Shown: positions 1 through 8,892 of the stretch, piece after piece | How the letters are laid out: each line of letters starts with the position of its first letter | Position numbering within the stretch: position 1 is the first letter of the stretch | Notes under the pieces: generated by a model | Database searches by the model: none | Told to the model about the DNA's origin: nothing | Seen by the model: the letters and a program-made list of their open reading frames with translations, nothing else | Position numbers and translations under genes: made by a program | Source: Streptomyces sp. BK340 | GTDB lineage: Bacteria; Actinomycetota; Actinomycetes; Streptomycetales; Streptomycetaceae | Direction of reading: 5' to 3' | Length of the DNA stretch: 64,000 bases | NCBI RefSeq assembly: GCF_007827595.1 | Contig: NZ_VISR01000014.1 | Span: 175,178 to 239,177, forward strand

Positions 1-474
1 GGCCTCCAGGGCCTCGCTGTGCGCCACCGGGTCGTAGGCGGACAGCACCTTGCCCAGTGCCGTGGAGTGCAGCGGCTGCATGGCCCCTATCTCCAGCACC
101 TGCCGACTGTCGTCGGGCCGGAAGACGTGGTGCACGATCAGTACGCCCTGCTGGTGCAGGACGCCCAGGTACACGCTCTCCCCGCTGGCCCGGGCCAGGT
201 CGTCGGTCCACACCAGGGCCCGCGCCCGCAGCTCGTGCACGTCGAGATAGGTGGTGCCCAGGCGCAGCAGCTCGGCACCCAGTTGGTAGCGCCCGGAGGC
301 GTCGTCCTGTTCGACGAAGCCCTCCTGCTGGAGGGTGCGCAGGATGCCGTGGGCGGTGCCCTTGGCGAGGCCCAGCGACGAGGCGATGTCCGACAGACCG
401 AGCCGTCGCTCGCCGCCCGCGAGCAGCCGCAGCATCGCGGCCGCCCGTTCGAGCGACTGGATGTTCCGTGCCAT
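1..474 (-). CDS. gylR: IclR-family glycerol operon regulator GylR (3' end cut off)
   Basis: This is the N-terminal 158 codons of an IclR-type repressor; the rest lies beyond the left edge. The reverse strand reads MARNIQSLERAAAMLRLLAG, a typical IclR winged-helix start, followed by a helix-turn-helix with LSDIASSLGLAKGTAHGILR and then the start of the effector domain (LGVLHQQGVLIVHH). GylR represses glycerol uptake and kinase genes in Streptomyces and is autoregulated. Naming it GylR rests on my recognition of the sequence and on its position next to metH, as in S. coelicolor. The start is the ATG at 474. It is divergent from metH, and inverted repeats in the gap may be its operators. Confidence 0.85.
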   Translation of the reverse strand, partial: MARNIQSLERAAAMLRLLAGGERRLGLSDIASSLGLAKGTAHGILRTLQQEGFVEQDDASGRYQLGAELLRLGTTYLDVHELRARALVWTDDLARASGESVYLGVLHQQGVLIVHHVFRPDDSRQVLEIGAMQPLHSTALGKVLSAYDPVAHSEALEA

Positions 475-772
475 CGCCGTCCTGCCCTCCGTCCCCATCG
501 ACCATTGGCGAACAGCATCCAAGACACCGTTCGGCAATGTCGAACACTACCGGTCCATGACGGCCTCCCGCTAATGGTCGACCGATACCTGTTACATCTC
601 TTGTGGCCTGCATGTGGCGCCGCGGTCATACAGGGTCCACCACTTGAGTCCGCCTCGTGGACGCCGCTGCCCATCCAAGCCCACTGCCGGTTACTCTGAC
701 GCCGTGCCCTTGCCCGGCAGCGTCCGGGGAAGCGGCATAGCCGACAGCCGTCGCACTCCAGGGAGCCCCTTC
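475..772. other. Divergent gylR/metH intergenic region
   Basis: There is no credible gene in these 298 bases. The half near gylR is AT-richer than the surroundings and carries the inverted repeats listed separately. The half near metH contains the metH ribosome site (GGGAG at 761-765). I looked for a SAM or cobalamin riboswitch in the metH leader and could not recognise conserved core sequences of either. Confidence 0.6.
498..581. promoter_or_regulatory. Candidate GylR operator repeats
   Basis: Two kinds of repeat lie upstream of gylR. One is a compact dyad, GTTCG-N7-CGAAC, at 529-545. The other is a pair of 9-base inverted arms: TCGACCATT at 498-506 and AATGGTCGA at 573-581. The second arm lies within the palindrome GGTCGACC (576-583). 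IclR-family proteins usually bind such dyads. Assigning them to GylR is inference from position. Confidence 0.45.
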
Positions 773-3700
773 ATGGCCTCGTTGCCAACGACCCCTTCCG
801 CCGACAGCCGGACCCGTGCGTCCGCGCTCCGAGAGGCACTCGCCACCCGTGTGGTGGTCGCCGACGGAGCCATGGGCACGATGCTCCAGGCCCAGGAACC
901 GACGCTCGAGGACTTCCAGGACCTCGAGGGCTGCAACGAGATTCTCAATCTCACCCGCCCCGACATCGTCCGCTCCGTCCACGAGGCGTACTTCGCCGTG
1001 GGCGTCGACTGCGTCGAGACCAACACCTTCGGCGCCAACCACTCCGCGCTCGGCGAGTACGACATCCCCGACCGCGTCCACGAGCTGTCCGAGGCCGGCG
1101 CCCGCGTGGCCCGCGAGGTCGCCGACGAGTTCACCGCAAGGGACGGCAAGCCCCGCTGGGTCCTCGGCTCCATCGGCCCCGGCACCAAGCTGCCCACCCT
1201 CGGCCACGCCCCCTACACCACCCTGCGCGACGCCTACCAGCGCAATGCCGAGGGTCTGGTCGCGGGCGGCGCCGACGCGCTGCTCGTGGAGACCACCCAG
1301 GACCTGCTGCAGACCAAGGCCGCCGTCCTCGGCGCACGCCGGGGCCTGGACGCCCTCGGCCTGGACGTGCCGGTGATCGTGTCGGTGACCGTCGAGACCA
1401 CCGGCACCATGCTGCTCGGCTCCGAGATCGGCGCGGCCCTCACCGCGCTGGAGCCGCTCGGCATCGACATGATCGGCCTGAACTGCGCCACCGGCCCGGC
1501 GGAGATGAGCGAGCACCTGCGCTACCTCGCCCGCACCGCCCGTATCCCGCTGTCCTGCATGCCCAACGCGGGCCTGCCGGTCCTCGGCAAGGACGGTGCC
1601 CACTACCCGCTGACCGCGCCGGAGCTGGCCGACGCCCAGGAGACCTTCGTCCGCGAGTACGGCCTCTCGCTGGTCGGCGGCTGCTGCGGCACCACCCCGG
1701 AGCACCTGCGCCAGGTCGTCGAGCGCGTCCGGGGCCTCACCCCGCCCGAGCGGCAGCCGCGCCCCGAGCCCGGCGCCGCCTCCCTCTACCAGACCGTGCC
1801 GTTCCGCCAGGACACCTCCTACCTGGCCATCGGTGAGCGCACCAACGCGAACGGCTCCAAGAAGTTCCGCGAGGCCATGCTGGAAGCCCGCTGGGACGAC
1901 TGCGTGGAGATGGCACGCGAGCAGATCCGCGAGGGCGCGCACATGCTCGACCTGTGCGTGGACTACGTCGGCCGCGACGGGGTCGCCGACATGGAGGAGC
2001 TGGCCGGCCGCTTCGCCACCGCGTCCACCCTGCCGATCGTCCTCGACTCCACCGAGGTCGACGTCATCCGGGCGGGCCTGGAGAAGCTCGGCGGCCGCGC
2101 GGTGATCAACTCGGTCAACTACGAGGACGGCGACGGCCCCGACTCCCGCTTCGCCAAGGTCACCCGGCTGGCCCAGGAGCACGGCGCCGCCCTGATCGCG
2201 CTGACCATCGACGAGGAGGGCCAGGCCCGCACCCCCGAGAAGAAGGTCGAGATCGCCGAACGGCTGATCGACGACCTCAGCGGGAACTGGGGCATCCGCG
2301 AGGAGGACATCCTCATCGACACCCTGACCTTCACCATCTGCACCGGTCAGGAGGAGTCCCGCAAGGACGGCATCGCCACCATCGAGGCGATCCGCGAGCT
2401 GAAGAAGCGGCACCCGGCGGTGCAGACCACGCTGGGCCTGTCGAACATCTCCTTCGGTCTCAACCCGGCCGCCCGCATCCTGCTGAACTCCGTCTTCCTG
2501 GACGAGTGCGTCAAGGCGGGCCTCGACTCGGCGATCGTGCACGCCTCCAAGATCCTGCCGATCGCCCGCTTCGACGAGGAGCAGGTCAACACCGCCCTCG
2601 ACCTCATCCACGACCGCCGCAGCGAGGGCTACGACCCGCTGCAGAAGCTCATGGCCCTGTTCGAGGGAGCCACCGCCAAGTCCCTGAAGGCCGGCAGGGC
2701 CGAGGAGCTGGCCGCCCTCCCGCTGGAGGAGCGTCTCAAGCGCCGCATCATCGACGGTGAGCGCAACGGCCTGGAGGCCGACCTGGACGAGGCCCTCCAG
2801 GACCGGCCCGCCCTGGACATCGTCAACGACACCCTCCTGGACGGCATGAAGGTCGTCGGCGACCTCTTCGGCTCCGGCCAGATGCAGCTGCCGTTCGTCC
2901 TCCAGTCCGCCGAGGTCATGAAGACGGCCGTCGCCCACCTCGAACCGCACATGGAGAAGTCGGACGCCGAGGGCAAGGGCACCATCGTCCTCGCCACCGT
3001 GCGCGGCGACGTGCACGACATCGGCAAGAACCTCGTCGACATCATCCTGTCCAACAACGGCTACAACGTCGTCAACCTGGGCATCAAGCAGCCGGTCTCC
3101 GCGATCCTGGAAGCCGCCGAGGAGCACCGGGCCGACGTCATCGGCATGTCCGGCCTCCTGGTGAAGTCCACGGTGATCATGAAGGAGAACCTGGAGGAGC
3201 TGAACCAGCGCGGTCTCGCCGCCCGCTTCCCGGTCATCCTGGGCGGCGCCGCCCTCACCCGCGCCTACGTCGAGCAGGACCTGCACGAGATCTACGGGGG
3301 CGAGGTCCGCTACGCCCGCGACGCCTTCGAGGGGCTGCACCTGATGGACGCCCTGATCGGCGTCAAGCGGGGCGTGCCCGGCGCGCAGCTGCCCGAGCTG
3401 AGGCAGCGCCGGGTCCGCGCGACGGCCGCCGTCCAGGTCGAGGAGCGGCCCGAGGAGGGCCACGTCCGCTCCGACGTGGCCACCGACAACCCGGTGCCGG
3501 CCCCGCCGTTCTGGGACACCCGCGTGATCAAGGGCATCCAGCTCAAGGAGTACGCGAGCTGGCTGGACGAGGGCGCGCTGTTCAAGGGTCAGTGGGGGCT
3601 GAAGCAGGCCCGCACCGGGGACGGTCCGACGTACGAGGAACTGGCGGAGACCGAGGGCCGCCCCCGCCTGCGTGGCCTGCTCGACCGGCTCCAGACGGAG

Positions 3701-4288
3701 AACCTGCTGGAGGCGGCCGTGGTCTACGGCTACTTCCCGTGCGTCTCCAAGGACGACGACCTGATCATCCTGGACGAGCGGGGCAACGAGCGCACCCGGT
3801 TCACCTTCCCGCGCCAGCGCCGCGGTCGCCGGCTGTGCCTCGCCGACTTCTTCCGCCCGGAGGAGTCGGGGGAGACGGACGTCGTCGGCCTTCAGGTGGT
3901 CACCGTCGGCTCCCGCATCGGCGAGGAGACGGCCAAGCTCTTCGAGTCGAACTCCTACCGCGACTACCTCGAACTGCACGGCCTGTCCGTGCAGTTGGCG
4001 GAGGCGCTGGCCGAGTACTGGCACGCCCGCGTCCGCTCCGAACTCGGCTTCGCCGGCGAGGACCCGGCCGACATCGAGGACATGTTCGCCCTGAAGTACC
4101 GGGGCGCCCGCTTCTCCCTCGGCTACGGCGCCTGCCCCGACCTGGAGGACCGTGCCAAGATCGCCGAACTGCTCCAGCCCGAGCGGATCGGCGTCCACCT
4201 GTCCGAGGAGTTCCAGCTCCACCCCGAGCAGTCCACCGACGCGATCGTGATCCACCACCCGGAGGCGAAGTACTTCAACGCCCGGTGA
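773..4288 (+). CDS. metH: Cobalamin-dependent methionine synthase MetH
   Basis: The 1171-residue enzyme transfers methyl from methyltetrahydrofolate to homocysteine through cob(I)alamin, making methionine in the cytoplasm. Domains in order: homocysteine-binding barrel (about 20-320) with zinc-ligand cysteines at Cys238 and the Cys304-Cys305 pair in GGCCGTTPEH; pterin-binding domain (about 350-620); cobalamin cap and B12 domain with DVHDIGKN, where His748 is the lower axial ligand; and the C-terminal AdoMet reactivation domain (RGARFSLGYGACP). An in-frame ATG exists upstream at 614, but the ATG at 773 has a GGGAG site and starts where homology would begin. The gene is divergent from gylR, the usual Streptomyces arrangement. 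The length is normal and no key residue is missing. Confidence 0.96.
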   Translation: MASLPTTPSADSRTRASALREALATRVVVADGAMGTMLQAQEPTLEDFQDLEGCNEILNLTRPDIVRSVHEAYFAVGVDCVETNTFGANHSALGEYDIPDRVHELSEAGARVAREVADEFTARDGKPRWVLGSIGPGTKLPTLGHAPYTTLRDAYQRNAEGLVAGGADALLVETTQDLLQTKAAVLGARRGLDALGLDVPVIVSVTVETTGTMLLGSEIGAALTALEPLGIDMIGLNCATGPAEMSEHLRYLARTARIPLSCMPNAGLPVLGKDGAHYPLTAPELADAQETFVREYGLSLVGGCCGTTPEHLRQVVERVRGLTPPERQPRPEPGAASLYQTVPFRQDTSYLAIGERTNANGSKKFREAMLEARWDDCVEMAREQIREGAHMLDLCVDYVGRDGVADMEELAGRFATASTLPIVLDSTEVDVIRAGLEKLGGRAVINSVNYEDGDGPDSRFAKVTRLAQEHGAALIALTIDEEGQARTPEKKVEIAERLIDDLSGNWGIREEDILIDTLTFTICTGQEESRKDGIATIEAIRELKKRHPAVQTTLGLSNISFGLNPAARILLNSVFLDECVKAGLDSAIVHASKILPIARFDEEQVNTALDLIHDRRSEGYDPLQKLMALFEGATAKSLKAGRAEELAALPLEERLKRRIIDGERNGLEADLDEALQDRPALDIVNDTLLDGMKVVGDLFGSGQMQLPFVLQSAEVMKTAVAHLEPHMEKSDAEGKGTIVLATVRGDVHDIGKNLVDIILSNNGYNVVNLGIKQPVSAILEAAEEHRADVIGMSGLLVKSTVIMKENLEELNQRGLAARFPVILGGAALTRAYVEQDLHEIYGGEVRYARDAFEGLHLMDALIGVKRGVPGAQLPELRQRRVRATAAVQVEERPEEGHVRSDVATDNPVPAPPFWDTRVIKGIQLKEYASWLDEGALFKGQWGLKQARTGDGPTYEELAETEGRPRLRGLLDRLQTENLLEAAVVYGYFPCVSKDDDLIILDERGNERTRFTFPRQRRGRRLCLADFFRPEESGETDVVGLQVVTVGSRIGEETAKLFESNSYRDYLELHGLSVQLAEALAEYWHARVRSELGFAGEDPADIEDMFALKYRGARFSLGYGACPDLEDRAKIAELLQPERIGVHLSEEFQLHPEQSTDAIVIHHPEAKYFNAR

Positions 4289-4341
4289 GGCGCGTCGCAC
4301 AGCGCACTGATCGGATAAGTCGTACACTTGTCGGTCCACCG

Positions 4342-4372
4342 CAGGCCGGTTCCCTGTCCGGGAGCCGGCCTG
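4342..4372. terminator. Hairpin between metH and the HAD gene
   Basis: A 13-pair stem (CAGGCCGGTTCCC against GGGAGCCGGCCTG, one G-U pair) closes a 5-base loop. No T-run follows, and the HAD ribosome site begins 10 bases later. It could end metH transcription or act as a leader structure of the HAD gene. Confidence 0.55.
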
Positions 4373-4398
4373 GTCGTCCCTCAAGGAGGTGCGCCAGG

Positions 4399-5100
4399 AT
4401 GACCAGTACGGTCCCCGCGCTCGGAACCCGTACGGCCGAAGGCTCAGCCCTGCAGGCCGTGCTCCTCGACATGGACGGCACCCTGGTGGACACCGAGGGC
4501 TTCTGGTGGGACGTGGAGGTCGAGGTCTTCGCCGCCCTGGGGCACACCCTGGACGAGACCTGGCGCCACGTCGTGGTCGGCGGCCCCATGACCCGCAGCG
4601 CCGGGTTCCTGATCGAGGCCACCGGCGCCGACATCACCCTCGCCGAGCTCACCACGCTGCTCAACGACGGGTTCGAGGACCGCATCGGCCGCGCCCTGCC
4701 GCTGATGCCCGGAGCCGAGCGGCTGCTCGCCGAGCTGTACGAGCACGAGATCCCGACCGCCCTGGTCTCCGCCTCCCACCGGCGCATCATCGACCGTGTG
4801 CTGGCCGCCCTCGGCCCCCAGCACTTCGCCCTGACCGTGGCCGGCGACGAGGTGTCGCGCACCAAGCCGTACCCGGACCCGTATCTGCTCGCCGCCGCCG
4901 GGCTCGGTGCCGATCCGGCCCGGTGCGCGGTGATCGAGGACACCGCGACCGGCGTCGAGTCCGCCGAGGCCGCGGGCTGCCGGGTGGTCGCCGTGCCCTC
5001 GGTGGCGCCCATTGCGCCGATCGACGGGCGCACGGTCGTGAGCTCCCTGGAAGAGGTCGACCTGGCATTTCTGCGCGGCCTGATGACGGAAATGCGCTAG
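4399..5100 (+). CDS. HAD-superfamily phosphatase (beta-phosphoglucomutase-like)
   Basis: This 233-residue protein has the HAD motif I LLDMDGTLVDTEG with nucleophile Asp24 and acid/base Asp26. Motif II is VSASHRR, the motif III lysine is in RTKPYPDPYL, and motif IV is CAVIEDTATG. The helical cap between motif I and II places it in subfamily I with PGM/phosphatase-like members that hydrolyse small phosphorylated metabolites. The substrate cannot be read from the sequence. The ATG at 4399 follows a near-perfect AAGGAGGT site at 4383-4390, so the start is firm and translation is probably strong. It follows metH in the same direction, separated by a hairpin, so co-transcription is uncertain. Confidence 0.9.
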   Translation: MTSTVPALGTRTAEGSALQAVLLDMDGTLVDTEGFWWDVEVEVFAALGHTLDETWRHVVVGGPMTRSAGFLIEATGADITLAELTTLLNDGFEDRIGRALPLMPGAERLLAELYEHEIPTALVSASHRRIIDRVLAALGPQHFALTVAGDEVSRTKPYPDPYLLAAAGLGADPARCAVIEDTATGVESAEAAGCRVVAVPSVAPIAPIDGRTVVSSLEEVDLAFLRGLMTEMR

Positions 5101-5561
5101 CCGTTCACTGGGGGTGCCCCCTGCTCGCAGAGCTTGGGGGAGTGCAAAGTCCATTGGACGCGATGGACAAAAGTCCGGGGAAGTACACCGGGGTGGAATT
5201 CGAAGCGGGCCGCCCGACCTAATTCCGGTAACCGCCAGCCCAGTTGGAAGTGTGACGTTCCCCACGCGAGACGGGCTCGACAACGTTGCCCTGGTGTGCC
5301 GATCACCCTGGTTCGGGGTCGTCGGGCGTGCCCTTGTGTCCCGATTGATGGGATGCTGCACCAAACCTGCCGCTGTCGGGTTTTCGGTGTGTCCACGCCC
5401 AGTTTCACTGCGTGATGGGGCCTCAAGTCGCGCGGCTGTGAACCCTCCTGCGGGCGCGGTCTAATCTCGTCGCGAGAACATCGCCGCAACCCCCGTGACC
5501 CGCCGCAGCCACCCTTGCATGCTGGGTACACGGATTCGAACAGTCCTGGAGAAAGTCCCGC
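5101..5561. other. Intergenic region before the solute-binding genes
   Basis: No credible gene lies in these 461 bases; short open frames here lack Streptomyces codon bias. A hairpin follows the HAD gene at 5117-5140: CCCCC and GCTC pair with GAGC and GGGGG around a GCA loop, preceded by another GGGGG at 5110-5114. It probably ends transcription. The rest is less GC-rich than the flanks and should hold the promoter of the first lipoprotein gene; I could not fix its -35 and -10 boxes. Confidence 0.55.
5110..5140. repeat. Streptomyces-type GGGGGTGCCCCC/GAGCTTGGGGG hairpin element
   Basis: The pattern GGGGGTGCCCCCTGCTCG...GAGCTTGGGGGAG resembles a short element I recall as occurring many times in Streptomyces intergenic DNA. 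It can fold as GGGGG/CCCCC or as CCCCCtGCTC/GAGCttGGGGG, two mutually exclusive structures. It lies 10 bases after the HAD stop, so a terminator role is plausible. The copy number in this genome is unknown from the window. Confidence 0.5.
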
Positions 5562-7166
5562 ATGAACCGCAAGACTTTGGTGCTGCCGGCAGTCGTCGGC
5601 CTGCTTACGCCGGTTCTCGCCGCGTGCGGCGGATCCGGCAGCGGGAGCAAGAGCGGGAACGCCATCGTCGTGGGCACCACGGACCGGTTCACCGTCACGA
5701 ACGACATCCCCGCGCCCATCGACCCCGCCTACGCCTACGACGTCGGCACCTGGAACATCCTGCGCCAGACCGTGCAGACCCTGATGACCCAGCCCAAGGG
5801 CGAGGGCGTGCCGGTGCCCGAGGCGGCCGAGAGCTGCGCCTTCACCGACAGCGGCAACGAGCGCTACGCCTGCAAGCTGCGGGACGGCCTGACGTTCGCC
5901 AACGGCGACAAGGTCACCGCCGAGGACGTCAAGTACTCCATCGAGCGTGCCCTGCACATCAACGCCGACAGCGGTGTCGCCACCCTGCTGAACACGATCG
6001 ACACGATCGAGACCCAGGGCGACCGCGAGGTCATCTTCCACCTCAAGACGGCCGACGCCACGTTCCCGTACAAGCTGTCCACCCCGGTCGCGGGCATCAT
6101 CGACCCCAAGGACTACGACCGGCGCAAGCTGCGCGACGGCTTCGAGGTCGACGGCTCCGGCCCGTACACCTTCAAGGCCGACGTCGAGAACAACGTGATG
6201 GTCAGCGGCACGTTCACCAAGAACCCGTCCTACAAGGGCAGCGTGCAGGTGAACAACAGCGAGGTCGTGCTGCGCACCTACCACGACGCGGACGCCATGG
6301 GCGAGGCGATCGACAAGGGCGACATCGACGTCATGACCCGCGCCATGTCCCCGGCGCAGATCAACAAGCTGGACAGCGGCTCCGACGCGAACGTCGACCT
6401 GGTCGACATGCCGGGTCTGGAGATCCGCTACCTGGCCTTCAACACCGATGCGCCGACGGTGAAGAGCAAGGCCGTCCGCCAGGCCATGGCCCAGGTCGTC
6501 AACCGCGGCGAACTCGTCTCCAAGGTCTACGGCACCCAGGCGGAGCCGCTGTACTCGCTGGTCCCGGCGACCCTCACCGGCCACTCCAACTCGTTCTTCA
6601 ACAAGTACGGCGACCCCAACGTCGGCAAGGCGAAGGACCTGCTGGCCAAGGCCGGCATCACCACCCCGGTGAAGCTGAAGCTGCACTACACCACCGACCA
6701 CTACGGCTCGGCCACCAAGCAGGAGTTCCAGATCCTGCAGCAGCAGCTCAACGCCAGCGGCCTGTTCGACGTCAGCATCCAGGGCCACCTCTGGTCGTCC
6801 TTCCGGCCCGCCGAGAAGAAGGGCCAGTACGACGTCTACGGGATGGGCTGGTTCCCCGACTTCCCGGACGCCGACAACTTCATCGCGCCCTTCCTCGACA
6901 AGGGCAACTTCCTGGGCTCGCCGTACTCCAACAGCTCCGTCCAGCGCTCGCTGATCCCGGAGTCCCGCCGCGAGGCCGACCGGCTCAACGCCACCAAGAC
7001 CCTGACCGAGATTCAGGACATCGTCGCCGAGGACGTCCCCGTGCTGCCCCTGTGGCAGGGCAAGCAGTACGTCGCCGCACGGAACGACATCACGGGCGTC
7101 TCCTACGCCCTGAACTCCTCCTCGACGCTTCAGCTGTGGGAGCTCGGCCGCGGCGTGAGCGGCTGA
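5562..7166 (+). CDS. ABC-transporter solute-binding lipoprotein, peptide/nickel family 5 (copy 1)
   Basis: The 534-residue protein has a lipoprotein signal (MNRKTLVLPAVVGLL...LAAC, lipid-anchored Cys22) and a full-length family 5 extracellular binding fold. The hallmark FANGDKVTAEDVKYSIERAL lies near residue 110. It should bind oligopeptides or similar solutes at the outer face of the membrane. It is unusually isolated: no permease or ATPase gene lies nearby, and the next gene is a paralogue of the same family. The two share a C-terminal pattern (DYPDADNFTAPF or DFPDADNFIAPF). The start is the ATG at 5562 behind GGAGAAAG. The ligand and transporter partner are unknown. Confidence 0.9.
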   Translation: MNRKTLVLPAVVGLLTPVLAACGGSGSGSKSGNAIVVGTTDRFTVTNDIPAPIDPAYAYDVGTWNILRQTVQTLMTQPKGEGVPVPEAAESCAFTDSGNERYACKLRDGLTFANGDKVTAEDVKYSIERALHINADSGVATLLNTIDTIETQGDREVIFHLKTADATFPYKLSTPVAGIIDPKDYDRRKLRDGFEVDGSGPYTFKADVENNVMVSGTFTKNPSYKGSVQVNNSEVVLRTYHDADAMGEAIDKGDIDVMTRAMSPAQINKLDSGSDANVDLVDMPGLEIRYLAFNTDAPTVKSKAVRQAMAQVVNRGELVSKVYGTQAEPLYSLVPATLTGHSNSFFNKYGDPNVGKAKDLLAKAGITTPVKLKLHYTTDHYGSATKQEFQILQQQLNASGLFDVSIQGHLWSSFRPAEKKGQYDVYGMGWFPDFPDADNFIAPFLDKGNFLGSPYSNSSVQRSLIPESRREADRLNATKTLTEIQDIVAEDVPVLPLWQGKQYVAARNDITGVSYALNSSSTLQLWELGRGVSG

Positions 7167-7230
7167 CGTTCTCCTTGTCCGGGGCACGGAACGGGGGCCC
7201 CGGATCGACGAACCGACGACAAGGCACACA

Positions 7231-8811
7231 GTGAACATGCGCAACCAGTGGCCAGTTCTTCCCATCGTGGCGGGGTTGGCCGCCGGCCTGCTGACCGGCT
7301 GCGGCTCGGAAGACGGTGCATCCGGGGGTAGCGGCTCCTCCGTGGTGATGGGGATGTCCGACGACGTCCTCGCCACGGACCCGGCTTCCGGTTACGACCC
7401 CGGCTCCTGGCTGTTGTTCAACAACGTCTTCCAGTCGCTGCTCAGCTTCCCCAAGGGCGGCACGGAGCCCGAGCCGGAGGCGGCGAAGCAGTGCTCCTTC
7501 ACCGACACCCGGGCGATGGTGTTCAGGTGCGAGCTGAAGGACGGCCTGAAGTTCAGCAACGGTGACGACCTCACCTCCGAGGACGTGAAGTTCTCCTTCG
7601 ACCGCATGCTGAAGATCAACGACTCCGCCGGCCCGGCGATCATGTTCCCGATGCTCCGCAAGGTCGAGGCACCGGACGCGAAGACGGTCGTCTTCCGGCT
7701 CAAGGTCCCCGACGCCACCTTCCCCAGCAAGATCGCCTCCGGTGCCGGCTCCATCGTCGACCACCGGCAGTACGACGCGAACGGCCTGCGCACCGACGAC
7801 AAGGCCGTCGGCTCCGGCCCCTACAAGCTGGACTCCTTCGACAAGGACGAGGCGGTCTTCTCCGTCAACTCCGACTACAAGGGCACCGCCGAGGTCAAGA
7901 ACTCCGGCATCACCCTGAAGTTCTTCCACGGTGACCAGGCCGGCCTGAAGAAGGCCCTCGAGGACGGTGACGTCGACATCGCCTACCGTGGTCTGTCCGC
8001 GACCGACATCGCCGACCTCGACCAGCAGGACGGCAAGAAGGGCGTCGACGTCGTCGAGGGCAACAGCGCCGAGGTCCAGCACCTGGTCTTCAACATGAAG
8101 GACCCGGTCGCCGGCAAGCTCGGTGTCCGCAAGGCCATGGCCTACCTCCTCGACCGCGACGCCCTGGTCAAGAACGTCTACCAGGGCACCGCCACCCCGC
8201 TGTACTCGATCATCCCGGCGGGCATCGCGGGCCACAACACGGCGTTCTTCGACACCTACGGCGCCCGCCCGTCCAAGGAGAAGGCCGCCGCCGTACTGCG
8301 CGCCGCCGGCATTACCGGCAAGGTGAAGCTCACCCTGTGGTCCACGCCGTCCCGTTACGGCCCCGCCACCGACCAGGAGCTGACGGCCATCGCCGGGCAG
8401 CTCAACGCGAGCGGACTGTTCCAGGCCGACGTCAAGTCCGTCGGCTTCGACCAGTACGAGAAGGACATCGCCCAGGGCAAGTACGGCGTGTACGTGAAGG
8501 GCTGGGTGCCGGACTACCCGGACGCCGACAACTTCACGGCCCCCTTCTTCGGCAAGGGCAACGTGCTGGGCAACAACTACAGCAACAACACCATCACCGG
8601 CTCCCTCATCCCCGGCACGGCCGCGCAGAGCGACCGTTCCGCGACCGACAAGGACTTCGGGAAGCTGCAGGACATCGTCGCCGACGAGCTGCCCGTGCTG
8701 CCGGTCTGGCAGGCCAAGCAGTACGCGCTCGCCCGCGACGGCGTCTACGGGCTGGAGTACTGCCTGGACGCCTCGACGGTGTTCCGGTTCTGGGAGCTGA
8801 GCAAGAGCTGA
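7231..8811 (+). CDS. ABC-transporter solute-binding lipoprotein, family 5 (copy 2)
   Basis: The 526-residue paralogue of the preceding gene has signal ending LLTGC (lipid-anchored Cys24) and the family pattern FSNGDDLTSEDVKFSFDRML. The GTG at 7231 is preferred because AAGG lies 6 bases upstream; an ATG two codons later is the alternative. The 64-base gap from copy 1 holds no clear terminator, so the two are probably co-transcribed. Sequence differences are spread along the whole length, which suggests an old duplication rather than a recent one. A strong hairpin follows. Like copy 1, it lacks neighbouring permease genes and must serve a transporter encoded elsewhere, or a sensing role. Confidence 0.9.
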   Translation: MNMRNQWPVLPIVAGLAAGLLTGCGSEDGASGGSGSSVVMGMSDDVLATDPASGYDPGSWLLFNNVFQSLLSFPKGGTEPEPEAAKQCSFTDTRAMVFRCELKDGLKFSNGDDLTSEDVKFSFDRMLKINDSAGPAIMFPMLRKVEAPDAKTVVFRLKVPDATFPSKIASGAGSIVDHRQYDANGLRTDDKAVGSGPYKLDSFDKDEAVFSVNSDYKGTAEVKNSGITLKFFHGDQAGLKKALEDGDVDIAYRGLSATDIADLDQQDGKKGVDVVEGNSAEVQHLVFNMKDPVAGKLGVRKAMAYLLDRDALVKNVYQGTATPLYSIIPAGIAGHNTAFFDTYGARPSKEKAAAVLRAAGITGKVKLTLWSTPSRYGPATDQELTAIAGQLNASGLFQADVKSVGFDQYEKDIAQGKYGVYVKGWVPDYPDADNFTAPFFGKGNVLGNNYSNNTITGSLIPGTAAQSDRSATDKDFGKLQDIVADELPVLPVWQAKQYALARDGVYGLEYCLDASTVFRFWELSKS

Positions 8812-8836
8812 CGACCCCGGTCCCGGCCGTGCGAAA

Positions 8837-8866
8837 GGGCGCCCTTCCCCGCGGGGAAGGGCGCCC
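8837..8866. terminator. Bidirectional hairpin terminator
   Basis: A perfect 14-pair stem (GGGCGCCCTTCCCC / GGGGAAGGGCGCCC) closes a 2-base loop, followed by TCGGCGTTTT. It lies between the convergent second lipoprotein gene and the response regulator and can serve both. Confidence 0.85.
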
Positions 8867-8892
8867 TCGGCGTTTTCGTGCCGCCTTGCGCG

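Noticed and set aside
613..772. SAM-IV or cobalamin riboswitch in the metH leader
   Set aside because: A GGTCAT start resembles the SAM-IV edge, but the conserved core and closing strand are absent, and no B12 box is visible.
626..4384. 1252-codon open frame opposite metH
   Set aside because: It is the shadow of a GC-rich gene: it is biased to Val, Gln, Gly, Asp and Leu, has no recognisable domain and lies wholly antisense to metH.
5114..5464. 116-codon open frame after the HAD gene
   Set aside because: It begins in a hairpin, has no ribosome site and lacks the GC-rich third positions of real genes here.
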